Below are positions 7,463 to 14,556 of a stretch of 16,390 bases of DNA, one piece after another. Position numbers and translations under genes: made by a program. Position 1 is the first letter of the stretch. Every line of letters starts with the position of its first letter. A model generated the notes under the pieces. That model was not told where the DNA came from. It saw only the letters and a list, made by a program, of their open reading frames with translations, and did no database searches. This stretch comes from an uncultured Clostridia bacterium. GTDB taxonomy: Bacteria > Bacillota > Clostridia > Christensenellales > Aristaeellaceae. The stretch lies in contig CAKUFA010000044.1 of the NCBI GenBank assembly GCA_934647165.1, positions 1 to 16,390 on the forward strand, given 5' to 3'.

Positions 7463-10426
7463 TCATTCGTCTTCTGTCACCAGGAAGCTTCCGGGCGCAT
7501 CCGTTGCCGTTGCGGGCGTTTCCGTTTCTGCGCTTTCCGCCATTTCCGGCAGCGGCAGCTCCGTCATTGTCGCCGCCTGCTCCTTCTCCTCCACCGTGGG
7601 CATTTCCGCATCGGCCACCTTCGTCAGGCGGATCGTTTTCGTCTGTTCCTCGCGGGTATCCCGGAGCGTCATGCTGCTTGCATCCACCGAAGATACGCTG
7701 TGGGTCTGCTTCAGCGTGTCCGCTGTCGCGCCGGTGTACAGGGCGTAAATATCCGCACGGAAGCACAGCTTTTCGCCGTTCAGTGTGCAGGTACCGTCCG
7801 GGCGGAACACATACTCCCGGCCGTCCGTCGTTCTCCATGTGCCGAGAATCCTGTAGCACGTGCGATCCATGCGCTGCTGCACATCCTTGTAATCCTGCAC
7901 CCGTGCATAGTAAGCCAACGCCTCGTAAGGCTTGCCGGCGGCATACAGCTTGTTGGCCTGCTGATAGTTGGCCTCCTGCTGCATTTGCGCAAGGTTTGCA
8001 TACTTTGCAGGCAAATCCGCCAAATCCATGTGCCCAAGCAGTGCCGCCGCCACGCCGAATGCCTCGTTGTCCATGGCATCCTGGGCACTGATGGCCGCCT
8101 CCTGATAATAGTCGTCAAAGGCCTTTTCCGCCAGTGTATCCGCATCGCGGTAGCCCTTTGCGTGGGCAAAATTCCGCGCCGCCTGAAGGGTCTGGCCATT
8201 CTTCTGCGCTTCTTCACCCAGGGCGTAATACAGCGCGCAGGCTTGCTGAGATGCATCTTCATACCCTGCAATGGTCTCAAACATGGCCGCCGCATCGGTA
8301 GTTTTTCCCGCTTCAGCCGCCTGTTTGGCCAGGGCATAGTCGCACTTTTGCACCATAACCGCCGTGTCGGAATAGCCTTCAAGCGCTGCAAATTGCTCTC
8401 TTGCGCCGCTATAATCGCCGCTTTCATAAGCGCTTTGTGCCAGGTGATAGCGTGCTTCCTTCACCTTGTCGGCGCTGTCCTTATAGTCGTCCAGGGCTAT
8501 GAAGGCCTCTTCCGCCTCCTGCCATGCGCCGTTTTGCAGCTTCTGCGCCGCCGCGGCATAGCGCTCTGCCGTCACCCGGCTTTCGCTTTCCTTGTAGCTT
8601 CCCAGCAGTGTATACAGCTCCAGCGCCGCCTGGTGATCGCCCGCCGCGCTCTTTTCGCCCGCCAGGGCATAACGCGCCTGCGTCAGCTTGTCCGCGCTGT
8701 CCTTGTAGGTACTGATACGGCTGAATCCATCCACCGCCGCCTGATAATCCTTGGCGTTCAGGCTGGCCACCGCCGGAAGATACACGCACTCCTGCCGCAG
8801 CTCCAGCACGTTTTCATAGGTGTCCGGCAAAGCGTTCAGCCAACCGGAGGACAGCTGATATTCCCTGTCCTTGATGGCGGTTTTGGCCAGCGAAAGCGCG
8901 CAGGCGTAATACTTTTCCGTCGCGTCCTCGTAGCCAGGAATCTGGCTGTAAAGCTTCACCGCATCCTGCACATTGCCTGCGTTAAGCGCTTCTTCCGCGC
9001 TTTGATACAGGCATGTTTTCGCCATCTCCTGTGCATCCAGATAGTCTCCCGCGGCGCGGTATTCCTCGCCCGCGCCCGCCAGATCCTGCGCGTCCATCAG
9101 AGCGCTTGCGTGCCTATAATGGGCTTCCTTGAGCTTTTCATCCGCATCCCGATAGCCTTCAATGCGGCTAAACTGCGCAATGGCCGCTTCCACACCATTG
9201 GCCTTGAGCGCTTCTTCTGCCATGCGGTAGACGCATTCCTTCGCCATCTCCTGCGCGCCGTCATACGCTCCCAGCGCCGTAAAGGCCGTATAGGCCGCGT
9301 CGTAGCTGCCTGCCTCCAGCAGGGCTTCCGCCTCCAGATAGTTGCACTTTTGCAGATATTCCGCGCTGTTTTCATAGCCATCAAGGGCTGTATAAAGCGC
9401 TTTTGCAGCGGCAATGTCCTGCTTTTCCAGCAAAAGCTTTGCGCGCAGATAGTCCGCCTGCTTCACAAGGGTCGCCGCATCCTTGTAATCCCCCAGTGCT
9501 TCAAGTGCTTCCCGTGCCTGGAGGAGGGTTTCCTCATCCGCCTGCTCCGTCACCTGCGCCCCGTCCGCGCGATAGCGGCACTCCAGCACGTTCTGTTGTG
9601 CATCGCCATATTCGCCCATGGCACTGAAAGCTGCCTGCGCTTCCTCATAGCGGCCCGCCTCCATGGTCTTCACCGCCGTGCGATAGCGCAGATACGGCAG
9701 AAGGTGGAACACCGTGCCGTAGCCCGCGCCTGCCACGAGCACGCATGCTGCCGCAATGCTTGCCACCCGGCGACGCTTTTTCTTCTTTTCCTCATAGACC
9801 TTTTCCCGCATCATTTGCAGGCGTGTTGCATCCTCCTGTGCGGCTTTGGTTTTCAGGGCAAGCTGCTGCTCACGCTGCGCCATCAGCTTTTCAATGGCTT
9901 CCCGGTTGTCCTGGGTAAACACCTGCTCCCGATCCCGGCCGCAGCGCACGCACACGCGCTCCTCCGCTGCATTGGGGCGGCCGCACACGCACAGCCAAAG
10001 CCCATTTTGCTCCTGCGGGAAGCCCACAGCGTCATCCCCCGCCACGTAGCGCAGCATTTCCAGGCTGCGGCTGTTGGGCAGGGCGTTGGAGGTGTACTCG
10101 CTCAGGGCATATTTTCCGCGCCGCCACACGCTGTTGTCGTCAAACCAAATTTTTTCGATCACCGCTTCGGCGCTCTTGCAGGCATGCTTTTCTTCCACCG
10201 GCACCTGCACGGCAAAGGCGGTTCGGGGTCGCCCGTCCAGGTCATGGGCGCGATAAATCACCCGCTCCTCTTCCTCGCCTTCCCTGTCCAGCAGGATCAG
10301 CGTCACCTCCACGGACACAATGATTTTCTCTCCCAGGTTATACAGCATCAGCCCGCAGATAGGATAATCCTCTTTGGGTAGCTCATACCGCCACAGCTCC
10401 GCCGGGCAGCTCAAATCAATTCTCAC
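7463..10426 (-). CDS. Zinc-ribbon, single-pass membrane protein with about 16 TPR-like repeats
   Basis: A 987-residue protein. Order of parts: an N-terminal beta-rich region (1 to about 140); a four-cysteine zinc ribbon (Cys146, Cys148, Cys159, Cys162: CVCGRP...CVRCGR); a charged helical segment (about 170-213); a basic stretch KKKKRRR (214-220) followed by one membrane helix (about 221-244); then residues 247-856 made of about sixteen units of roughly 37 residues with the pattern YxxAxxLxxxGxYxxAxxxFxxLxGYxDA; and a tail of 131 residues that begins GTWRTTDGREYVF, lipocalin-like in style, and ends acidic and threonine-rich. The basic side of the helix suggests the zinc ribbon is cytoplasmic and the repeats extracellular. 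The start is GTG at 10426, 16 bases after the stop of the secreted-protein gene, with only a weak G-rich ribosome site. Probably a scaffold for protein-protein contact; no catalytic motif seen. Confidence 0.85.
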   Translation of the reverse strand: MRIDLSCPAELWRYELPKEDYPICGLMLYNLGEKIIVSVEVTLILLDREGEEEERVIYRAHDLDGRPRTAFAVQVPVEEKHACKSAEAVIEKIWFDDNSVWRRGKYALSEYTSNALPNSRSLEMLRYVAGDDAVGFPQEQNGLWLCVCGRPNAAEERVCVRCGRDREQVFTQDNREAIEKLMAQREQQLALKTKAAQEDATRLQMMREKVYEEKKKKRRRVASIAAACVLVAGAGYGTVFHLLPYLRYRTAVKTMEAGRYEEAQAAFSAMGEYGDAQQNVLECRYRADGAQVTEQADEETLLQAREALEALGDYKDAATLVKQADYLRAKLLLEKQDIAAAKALYTALDGYENSAEYLQKCNYLEAEALLEAGSYDAAYTAFTALGAYDGAQEMAKECVYRMAEEALKANGVEAAIAQFSRIEGYRDADEKLKEAHYRHASALMDAQDLAGAGEEYRAAGDYLDAQEMAKTCLYQSAEEALNAGNVQDAVKLYSQIPGYEDATEKYYACALSLAKTAIKDREYQLSSGWLNALPDTYENVLELRQECVYLPAVASLNAKDYQAAVDGFSRISTYKDSADKLTQARYALAGEKSAAGDHQAALELYTLLGSYKESESRVTAERYAAAAQKLQNGAWQEAEEAFIALDDYKDSADKVKEARYHLAQSAYESGDYSGAREQFAALEGYSDTAVMVQKCDYALAKQAAEAGKTTDAAAMFETIAGYEDASQQACALYYALGEEAQKNGQTLQAARNFAHAKGYRDADTLAEKAFDDYYQEAAISAQDAMDNEAFGVAAALLGHMDLADLPAKYANLAQMQQEANYQQANKLYAAGKPYEALAYYARVQDYKDVQQRMDRTCYRILGTWRTTDGREYVFRPDGTCTLNGEKLCFRADIYALYTGATADTLKQTHSVSSVDASSMTLRDTREEQTKTIRLTKVADAEMPTVEEKEQAATMTELPLPEMAESAETETPATATDAPGSFLVTEDE
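7859..9688 (-). repeat. Array of about sixteen 111-bp coding repeats
   Basis: The part of the large membrane protein encoding residues 247-856 repeats with a period near 37 codons. Each unit carries a conserved Gly-Tyr-x-Asp/Glu (GYEDA, DYKDS, GYRDA) and ends in a Cys or Ala followed by the Tyr of the next unit. Units are diverged at DNA level, so the array is an old protein repeat and not a recent tandem duplication. One unit, near GVAAALLGHMDLADLP, is longer than the rest. Confidence 0.8.
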
Positions 10427-10442
10427 GCTTGTTTTCCCCCGC

Positions 10443-11642
10443 TCAGTCCATGTTGTACAGGGTGATCTCCGTCAGCAGCATCTGCTCAAAGGTCATGTGC
10501 AGGCACACGGTTTTGCTGTTGCACGCCAGCACATACATCAGCATAGCCGATGCATCGCCGCCATACTCCGCCACACCGTAGGGCGCGCTCCCCACCGTGC
10601 CGTAGAGCGTCTCGCGTCCCATCGCTTCGTCATAGCTGCCTTCCCCGTGGCGGAAACGCGTCAGCACGCTGGTCAGCGTATCGCCCACACGCACGCAGCG
10701 GGGGCCCTCCATGCCATCCATGTCAATAATCAGCATATCCAGGTACGGATTGCTCTTCTTTTCGTCATACACAAAGGTCATGGAGCAATCGGCAAATTCC
10801 ATTGAGCGCAGATGGGTGCCGTTGTCATCCTGCATCCAGGTATCCTCCCTGGCCTGCCCAAGCTCCTGCTCGGCCTCCTCCGGGGTCATCGACAGGTAGT
10901 GGATACCTGAAAAACTCAGGTCATCCTCCTCAAAGGGATCCAAATCCGTGCCTACGGTGCTGGTCGGCACCTGGGCATAGTAGCGCTCCTCCGCCACCCT
11001 GTTCACATCCGCCAGGTTCTGCTTCACTTCATCTGCGGTGATGCGTTCTTCCAGCCCATAGGCGCGGATGGCCGCCACCAGCCCGTCCTGCATGGTGTAA
11101 ATCAGCCCTGCATCGGTGTAACCATCGCCGCCGGTCGCCAGCTGCTCGTGCACAGCATACTGAATGGTCATCACCCGCTGGCCATCCCGCTGCACCCAGG
11201 CCCAGGCGGCGCTGTCCGGCATCATATCACTCACATACAGCGTGGCAAAGCTCCGGTTGCCCTCAAGATTTTCGTTTTCGTTGTAATAAGCGCCAAGCAC
11301 ATCCTGCACCCGCATGTCGATGGTTGTGCCATGGGGAGCGATTTCATCCGCATCCGTCACCACAACGCTGCGTACCTGCGCTTCATCGGTCATCTCCGGC
11401 CTGTCCATATACAGGGTGGCAAAGTCGTAGATGAACATATAGCCATCCTCGCTGCTGGCCGCATCCGCCGTTGGATCATTGAGCACAGTGGACGTCATGG
11501 CACGCTCCTTGTAGCTTTCCGCCCACGCGGTCAGCTCTTCCCAATTCAGGGCGGACGCATCCCCATTCTCAGCCAGTGCGGATGTAAAGCACAGCGCTGC
11601 CACCAACGCCAGCATAAGGCCTATCAAGCGTTTCTGCATCAT
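10443..11642 (-). CDS. Secreted protein of unknown function
   Basis: A 399-residue protein with a clear signal peptide: MMQKR, a hydrophobic core LIGLMLALVAALCF, and an AxA-type site after residue 24 (SALA). The mature part is acidic and not membrane-spanning; I recognise no family or catalytic motif. It contains two aspartate-rich stretches (for example DLDPFEEDD) and three later cysteines. ATG 11642 and the adjacent ATG 11639 both fit the ribosome site AAGGAG, five or eight bases upstream. The gene for the zinc-ribbon/repeat membrane protein follows after 16 bases, so the two are probably one transcription unit and both act at the cell surface. The absence of a lipobox cysteine at the cleavage site argues against a lipoprotein. 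Confidence 0.75.
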   Translation of the reverse strand: MMQKRLIGLMLALVAALCFTSALAENGDASALNWEELTAWAESYKERAMTSTVLNDPTADAASSEDGYMFIYDFATLYMDRPEMTDEAQVRSVVVTDADEIAPHGTTIDMRVQDVLGAYYNENENLEGNRSFATLYVSDMMPDSAAWAWVQRDGQRVMTIQYAVHEQLATGGDGYTDAGLIYTMQDGLVAAIRAYGLEERITADEVKQNLADVNRVAEERYYAQVPTSTVGTDLDPFEEDDLSFSGIHYLSMTPEEAEQELGQAREDTWMQDDNGTHLRSMEFADCSMTFVYDEKKSNPYLDMLIIDMDGMEGPRCVRVGDTLTSVLTRFRHGEGSYDEAMGRETLYGTVGSAPYGVAEYGGDASAMLMYVLACNSKTVCLHMTFEQMLLTEITLYNMD

Positions 11643-11756
11643 ATTTTCTCCTTGCGCGCGGCCTCTTCGGAATTGTCAGCAGGCCGTTTTTCATCATGAG
11701 GGCAGGCATTGTAAACCTTCCCCTTTATATATTGTACCGCAAATTGTCCTGCTTGT

Positions 11757-11780
11757 ACAGTGTCCGCAGAAGGACACAGT
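11757..11780. promoter_or_regulatory. Palindrome in the divergent intergenic region, possible operator
   Basis: GTGTCC-GCAGAA-GGACAC is a perfect 6-bp inverted repeat with a six-base centre; with flanks ACA and AGT it extends to eight matches of nine per arm. It lies between the rightward promoter at 11804-11833 and the leftward gene starting at 11642. Size and symmetry fit a dimeric regulator site, but no matching regulator gene is in the window. Confidence 0.4.
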
Positions 11781-11803
11781 TGTAAAAACTCTGCCGGCGC
11801 TTA

Positions 11804-11833
11804 TTGACATTCCCCGATTCCTCTCGCTATCAT
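11804..11833 (+). promoter_or_regulatory. Rightward promoter of the 135-residue protein gene
   Basis: A perfect TTGACA (11804-11809), an 18-base spacer and TATCAT (11828-11833, five of six matches). The start codon is at 11877, leaving a leader of about 35 bases that contains GAAGGAGG. Confidence 0.7.
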
Positions 11834-11876
11834 GTACTCGGGGAAAAACGCATTGTCCGCGAAGGAGGCATTTTGT

Positions 11877-12284
11877 ATGAAGGATCTGCAAACAGAAATC
11901 CGAGAAGCGCTACGTGCTTCCGACACGGCTCTTGTCTGCCTGCGCAGGGCGCGCGAACGGCTGGGTTCCGCTTCCCGTTGGGGTGTAGTTGATCTGCTGG
12001 GCGGCGGCCTGTTCAGTGGCGTGATGAAGCAAAGACGCATGGCCCAGGCAAACGAAGAGCTTGCAAACGCCCGCTATGCCCTGCAGGAGTTTGCCCGTGA
12101 GCTGCGGGATGTGCGTGGTCTTTCGATTCCCGAGGTACAGCTGAACGACTTTCTTTCCTTTGCCGATCTGTTTCTGGATGGCGCCATTGCGGACTGGTTC
12201 ATGCAGTCCCGCATCGCCGCAGCCAGGCGTCAGGTCGATTCCGCCATCGAGCAGGTGGAACGCATTCGGTGCGCCCTGAACTGA
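11877..12284 (+). CDS. Small helical protein of unknown function
   Basis: A 135-residue protein, almost entirely helical by composition, with no signal peptide or membrane span. The centre holds WGVVDLLGGGLFSG (35-48); I believe similar Trp-Gly...Asp-Leu-Leu-Gly-Gly-Gly motifs occur in small uncharacterised Firmicute proteins, but I cannot name a family. Two heptad-like helical stretches flank it (about 1-30 and 50-85) and a third ends the protein (about 110-135), suggesting a small helical bundle. The frame is open back to 11832, but ATG 11877 is chosen because AAGGAGG lies eight bases upstream and the promoter at 11804-11833 covers the earlier start. It stands alone, with its own promoter and a terminator at 12288. 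Confidence 0.75.
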   Translation: MKDLQTEIREALRASDTALVCLRRARERLGSASRWGVVDLLGGGLFSGVMKQRRMAQANEELANARYALQEFARELRDVRGLSIPEVQLNDFLSFADLFLDGAIADWFMQSRIAAARRQVDSAIEQVERIRCALN

Positions 12285-12287
12285 CTT

Positions 12288-12316
12288 CCCCCGGTTAAAG
12301 CGGGGGCTGTTTATTT
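12288..12316 (+). terminator. Intrinsic terminator after the small helical protein gene
   Basis: CCCCCG (12288-12293), a seven-base loop and CGGGGG (12301-12306), followed by a T-rich stretch CTGTTTATTTG. It begins three bases after the stop codon. Confidence 0.65.
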
Positions 12317-12560
12317 GTCGGAAAGGTGCAACCGCATGATATCACATCCCACATCCTCTCCGTTTGTTTCCATATAGCCATCGAAGGTTCCGATCTTTTC
12401 AAAACCCAATCGTTTGTAAAGCGCAGTACCTTTTCATGGGCGCTTCTGACCTTCCAATGAAATGATTTCTGTTTCGGCCGTCTTTTTTGCAAAATCAATC
12501 ATCCGCTCCATGACTCGCGTTCCGATATAAAACACTGCCGCGCCAGCTGACAGCTTGCAG
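12311..12560 (-). pseudogene. Frameshifted GNAT acetyltransferase remnant
   Basis: Translating the minus strand in pieces restores the last third of a GNAT acetyltransferase: YIGTRVMERMIDFAKKTA and EIISLE in one frame, VRSAHEKVLR in a second, and YKRLGFEKIGTFDGYMETNG onward to HLSDK and a stop (12313-12311) in a third. The order and spacing match the final helix, strand and helix of the fold, where the usual text is EVR..N..A..LYK..GF...G. Two single-base shifts, near 12453 and near 12420, separate the pieces. The stretch 12561-12744 keeps an 81-codon open frame that I cannot align to the upstream half of the domain with confidence, so the remnant may extend to there. Base composition is lower in GC than the neighbours, consistent with a foreign or decaying gene. 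Confidence 0.75.
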
Positions 12561-12744
12561 CCATAAAAAGCCCGCCAAGAAAAAAATGAATGCAAGTGAC
12601 GTGACCTTGTTTTCTCCCTCCCAAATCAATGCAAAAAAGCTGATGCTCTTCTGCGAATAAGGAAATCGCAGAAATCATCAGCTTAAAAAGCGATTTAGGC
12701 TGCCCAGGGGCGAACTTCATTCCCTGCCGATCATCTAACCCCAA

Positions 12745-12883
12745 AGGCGATATTGGTAATTGCTTTCGAAAAAAGGAAAGCCGCCCTATGGTTGTTCCCT
12801 CTGTCGTTCATAACACGCTGGTCCGCGTGTAAAGCAAACATCACATCTCACCGAAAGAAGTTTGCGCCGCTCCGGCATCCCCT
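12745..12883. other. Non-coding spacer
   Basis: No gene or convincing regulatory element seen. It has two weak inverted repeats, ACACGC/GCGTGT at 12813-12830 and GCTTTC/GAAAGC near 12762-12781, neither with a clear U-tract, so a terminator for the leftward luxS unit is not established. Confidence 0.5.
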
Positions 12884-13576
12884 TTACCGTGAATAGATAC
12901 CCGTGGTGATTTCCCGAATGTATTCTTCCCGATGGGGCAGCGCCGGGTCTGCCAGCGCCACGGCCGCCGCCGTGTCATAGGGCACGGCAAGAATCGTCAT
13001 CCGCAGGGAAGCAGGCTCCCGGCTGTCCTTCGCCCCCTCCAGCAGCAATGCATGCGCCCGCGGCACGCCCATACTGTTGCCCACGCTGCCGGTGTTCAGC
13101 ATATAACCGGCGTTCAGCGTGCGCAGAAACGGCCTGTGGCAATCAGCGAAAATCACCCCGCCAAAGTCGCCCGCAGGGGTATGAAAGGTGCGCTCCAGCA
13201 CTTCCTTGTCCATCTGCACCGTCAGCAAATCCGTCACCGGGCGGCCGTGGAACAGCCGAAATCGCACGCCGCTCATCCATAATTCCGCCTCGCGGGGCAG
13301 CGCATTCAGCCACGCCATGCGCTCTTCACCCAGCTGATTCCAGAAATATTCATCTGCCGGAAATTCACGCCCGCCGATGCCGTAATCCCAGTTGCCGCCC
13401 ACGCATACCGTGCAGTGCATCCGCACCCAATCGCAGGTTTCCGCATTGCTGGGGCCTTTGCCCACAGCATCGCCCAGAAAGTAGATTTCCTCCGCGCCAA
13501 CGGCCGAAAGCTCTTTCTCCATGGCCATGGTCGCAGGAAGATTGCCGTGCAAATCACCCACAAGCGCCAGCTTCAT
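12884..13576 (-). CDS. Metallophosphoesterase family protein with altered active-site motifs
   Basis: A 230-residue calcineurin-like phosphoesterase of the YfcE/MJ0936-type group. Motifs in order: GDLHGN (Asp8, His10), GDAVGKGP (Asp36), GNWD (Asn62, with Trp63 where most members have the catalytic His), HGRP (His110), and ADCHRPF (144-150) in place of the usual GHTHxPF, so the first histidine ligand is an aspartate while His147 is kept; NTGSVG (161-166) follows. The E. coli YfcE group also varies at the GNHD histidine (GNCD), so activity is still plausible. The frame starts with two ATGs; 13576 is chosen because AGGAG is nine bases upstream, whereas at 13585 it would abut the codon. The gene follows luxS by 16 bases and is probably co-transcribed. 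Substrate unknown. Confidence 0.87.
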   Translation of the reverse strand: MKLALVGDLHGNLPATMAMEKELSAVGAEEIYFLGDAVGKGPSNAETCDWVRMHCTVCVGGNWDYGIGGREFPADEYFWNQLGEERMAWLNALPREAELWMSGVRFRLFHGRPVTDLLTVQMDKEVLERTFHTPAGDFGGVIFADCHRPFLRTLNAGYMLNTGSVGNSMGVPRAHALLLEGAKDSREPASLRMTILAVPYDTAAAVALADPALPHREEYIREITTGIYSR

Positions 13577-13592
13577 GCGTTTCATCTCCTGC

Positions 13593-14057
13593 TCATTCGG
13601 GATAAGTCATGCGTGCCTTTGTCCAGCCGTCCAGCACACGGACGTATGCCGCAGCTTCCGCCTTGGCGCCGGGAAGATCATGCTCCAAATAATTTCCGCA
13701 CTCGCGCTTTTGCGCCCCGGGGATGTCCCCTTCAAACGCGGCCGCAAAGCGAAACGCATCCTGCACCAGGGCAATTGCATCCCCGGCGCTTACACTGTCG
13801 CGCAAAATCAGATAGCACCCCGTGCGGCAACCCATGGGGCCAAAGTACACCACCTCGTCCGACCGGTCAGAAGAGCGGACAAACGTCGCAATCAGGTGTT
13901 CAAGGGTGTGCATGGCCGGCACAGCCACATAATCGCCCGCATTTGGCGTTTTGAGCCGCAGGTCGTAGGTAACGCAGTCGCCATCAATGCGGGAAATGTA
14001 CATGCCGGGAGTCAAAACATCATGGTTGATGGTAAAGGATGCAATTTTCTTCAGCAT
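13593..14057 (-). CDS. luxS: S-ribosylhomocysteine lyase LuxS
   Basis: Cytoplasmic metalloenzyme that splits S-ribosylhomocysteine to homocysteine and DPD, the precursor of autoinducer-2, so it both recycles the SAM by-product and can feed quorum signalling. The 154-residue length is typical. Metal ligands His50 and His54 sit in HTLEH with the general base Glu53, Cys120 in ECGNYLEHDL is the third ligand, and Cys77 in GPMGCRTG is the catalytic cysteine. GAGGAG lies eight bases before the ATG. The Pfs nucleosidase that makes its substrate is not in the window. Only 23 bases separate the start from the 145-bp repeat array, so its promoter must lie in the array or further upstream, in or before the phosphate transporter gene. 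Confidence 0.97.
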   Translation of the reverse strand: MLKKIASFTINHDVLTPGMYISRIDGDCVTYDLRLKTPNAGDYVAVPAMHTLEHLIATFVRSSDRSDEVVYFGPMGCRTGCYLILRDSVSAGDAIALVQDAFRFAAAFEGDIPGAQKRECGNYLEHDLPGAKAEAAAYVRVLDGWTKARMTYPE

Positions 14058-14080
14058 CGAAAAAACTCCTCTCTTCGTCT

Positions 14081-14514
14081 AAAATGGGTTTCGAAAGGGA
14101 CGAAGTCCCTTCGCGGGGTGTAGTGGGCAGCGCCCCTGCCAGGTCTGGGCTGCGCCCAGTCCCACTCATGCGATTTTTCAGCGCAAAAGCGCTGAAAAGA
14201 GCCGCTCCACCCGCAAGAGTACCCCAAAATGGGTTTCGAAAGGGACGAAGTCCCTTCGCGGGGTGCAGTGGGCAGCGCCCCTGCCGGGTCTGGGCTGCGC
14301 CCAGTCCCCCTCATGCGATTTTTCAGCGCAAAAGCGCTGAAAAGAGCCGCTCCACCCGCAAGAGTACCCCAAAATGGGTTTCGAAAGGGACGAAGTCCCT
14401 TCGCGGGGTGCAGTGGGCAGCGCCCCTGCCGGGTCTGGGCTGCGCTCAGTCCTTCCATGCGATTTTTCAGCGCAAAAGCGCTGAAAAGAGCCGCTTCACC
14501 CGCAAGAGTACCCC
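14081..14514. repeat. Three tandem copies of a 145-bp hairpin-rich repeat
   Basis: Copies start at 14081, 14226 and 14371 (145, 145 and 144 bases) and are nearly identical. Each begins AAAATGGGTTTCGAAAGGG and ends CCGCAAGAGTACCCC. Within each are four successive inverted repeats, given here for copy 1: AAGGGAC/GTCCCTT (14095-14111), GGCAG/CTGCC (14126-14140), CTGGGC/GCCCAG (14145-14159) and the 10-bp TTTTCAGCGC/GCGCTGAAAA with an AAAA loop (14175-14198). A GCGGGGTG/CACCCGC pair could close the whole unit. The open frames that run through it are by-products of its composition. It fills the space between the phosphate transporter and luxS. Confidence 0.93.
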
Positions 14515-14556
14515 CGCTTCCCGCCTGTTTCCACAGCGAATCGTTGCCGCCTGCCA

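Noticed and set aside
7436..10381. A 981-codon plus-strand open frame opposite the repeat membrane protein
   Set aside because: It lacks recognisable domains and mirrors the repetitive, alanine-rich minus-strand gene, whose codon bias keeps the opposite frame free of stops. The minus-strand product has coherent domains.
12813..12830. ACACGC/GCGTGT hairpin as a terminator of the luxS unit
   Set aside because: The stem is only six pairs with no U-tract on the minus strand.
14081..14514. Tandem repeats considered as a CRISPR array
   Set aside because: Units of 145 bases abut directly without unique spacers and no cas genes are present.
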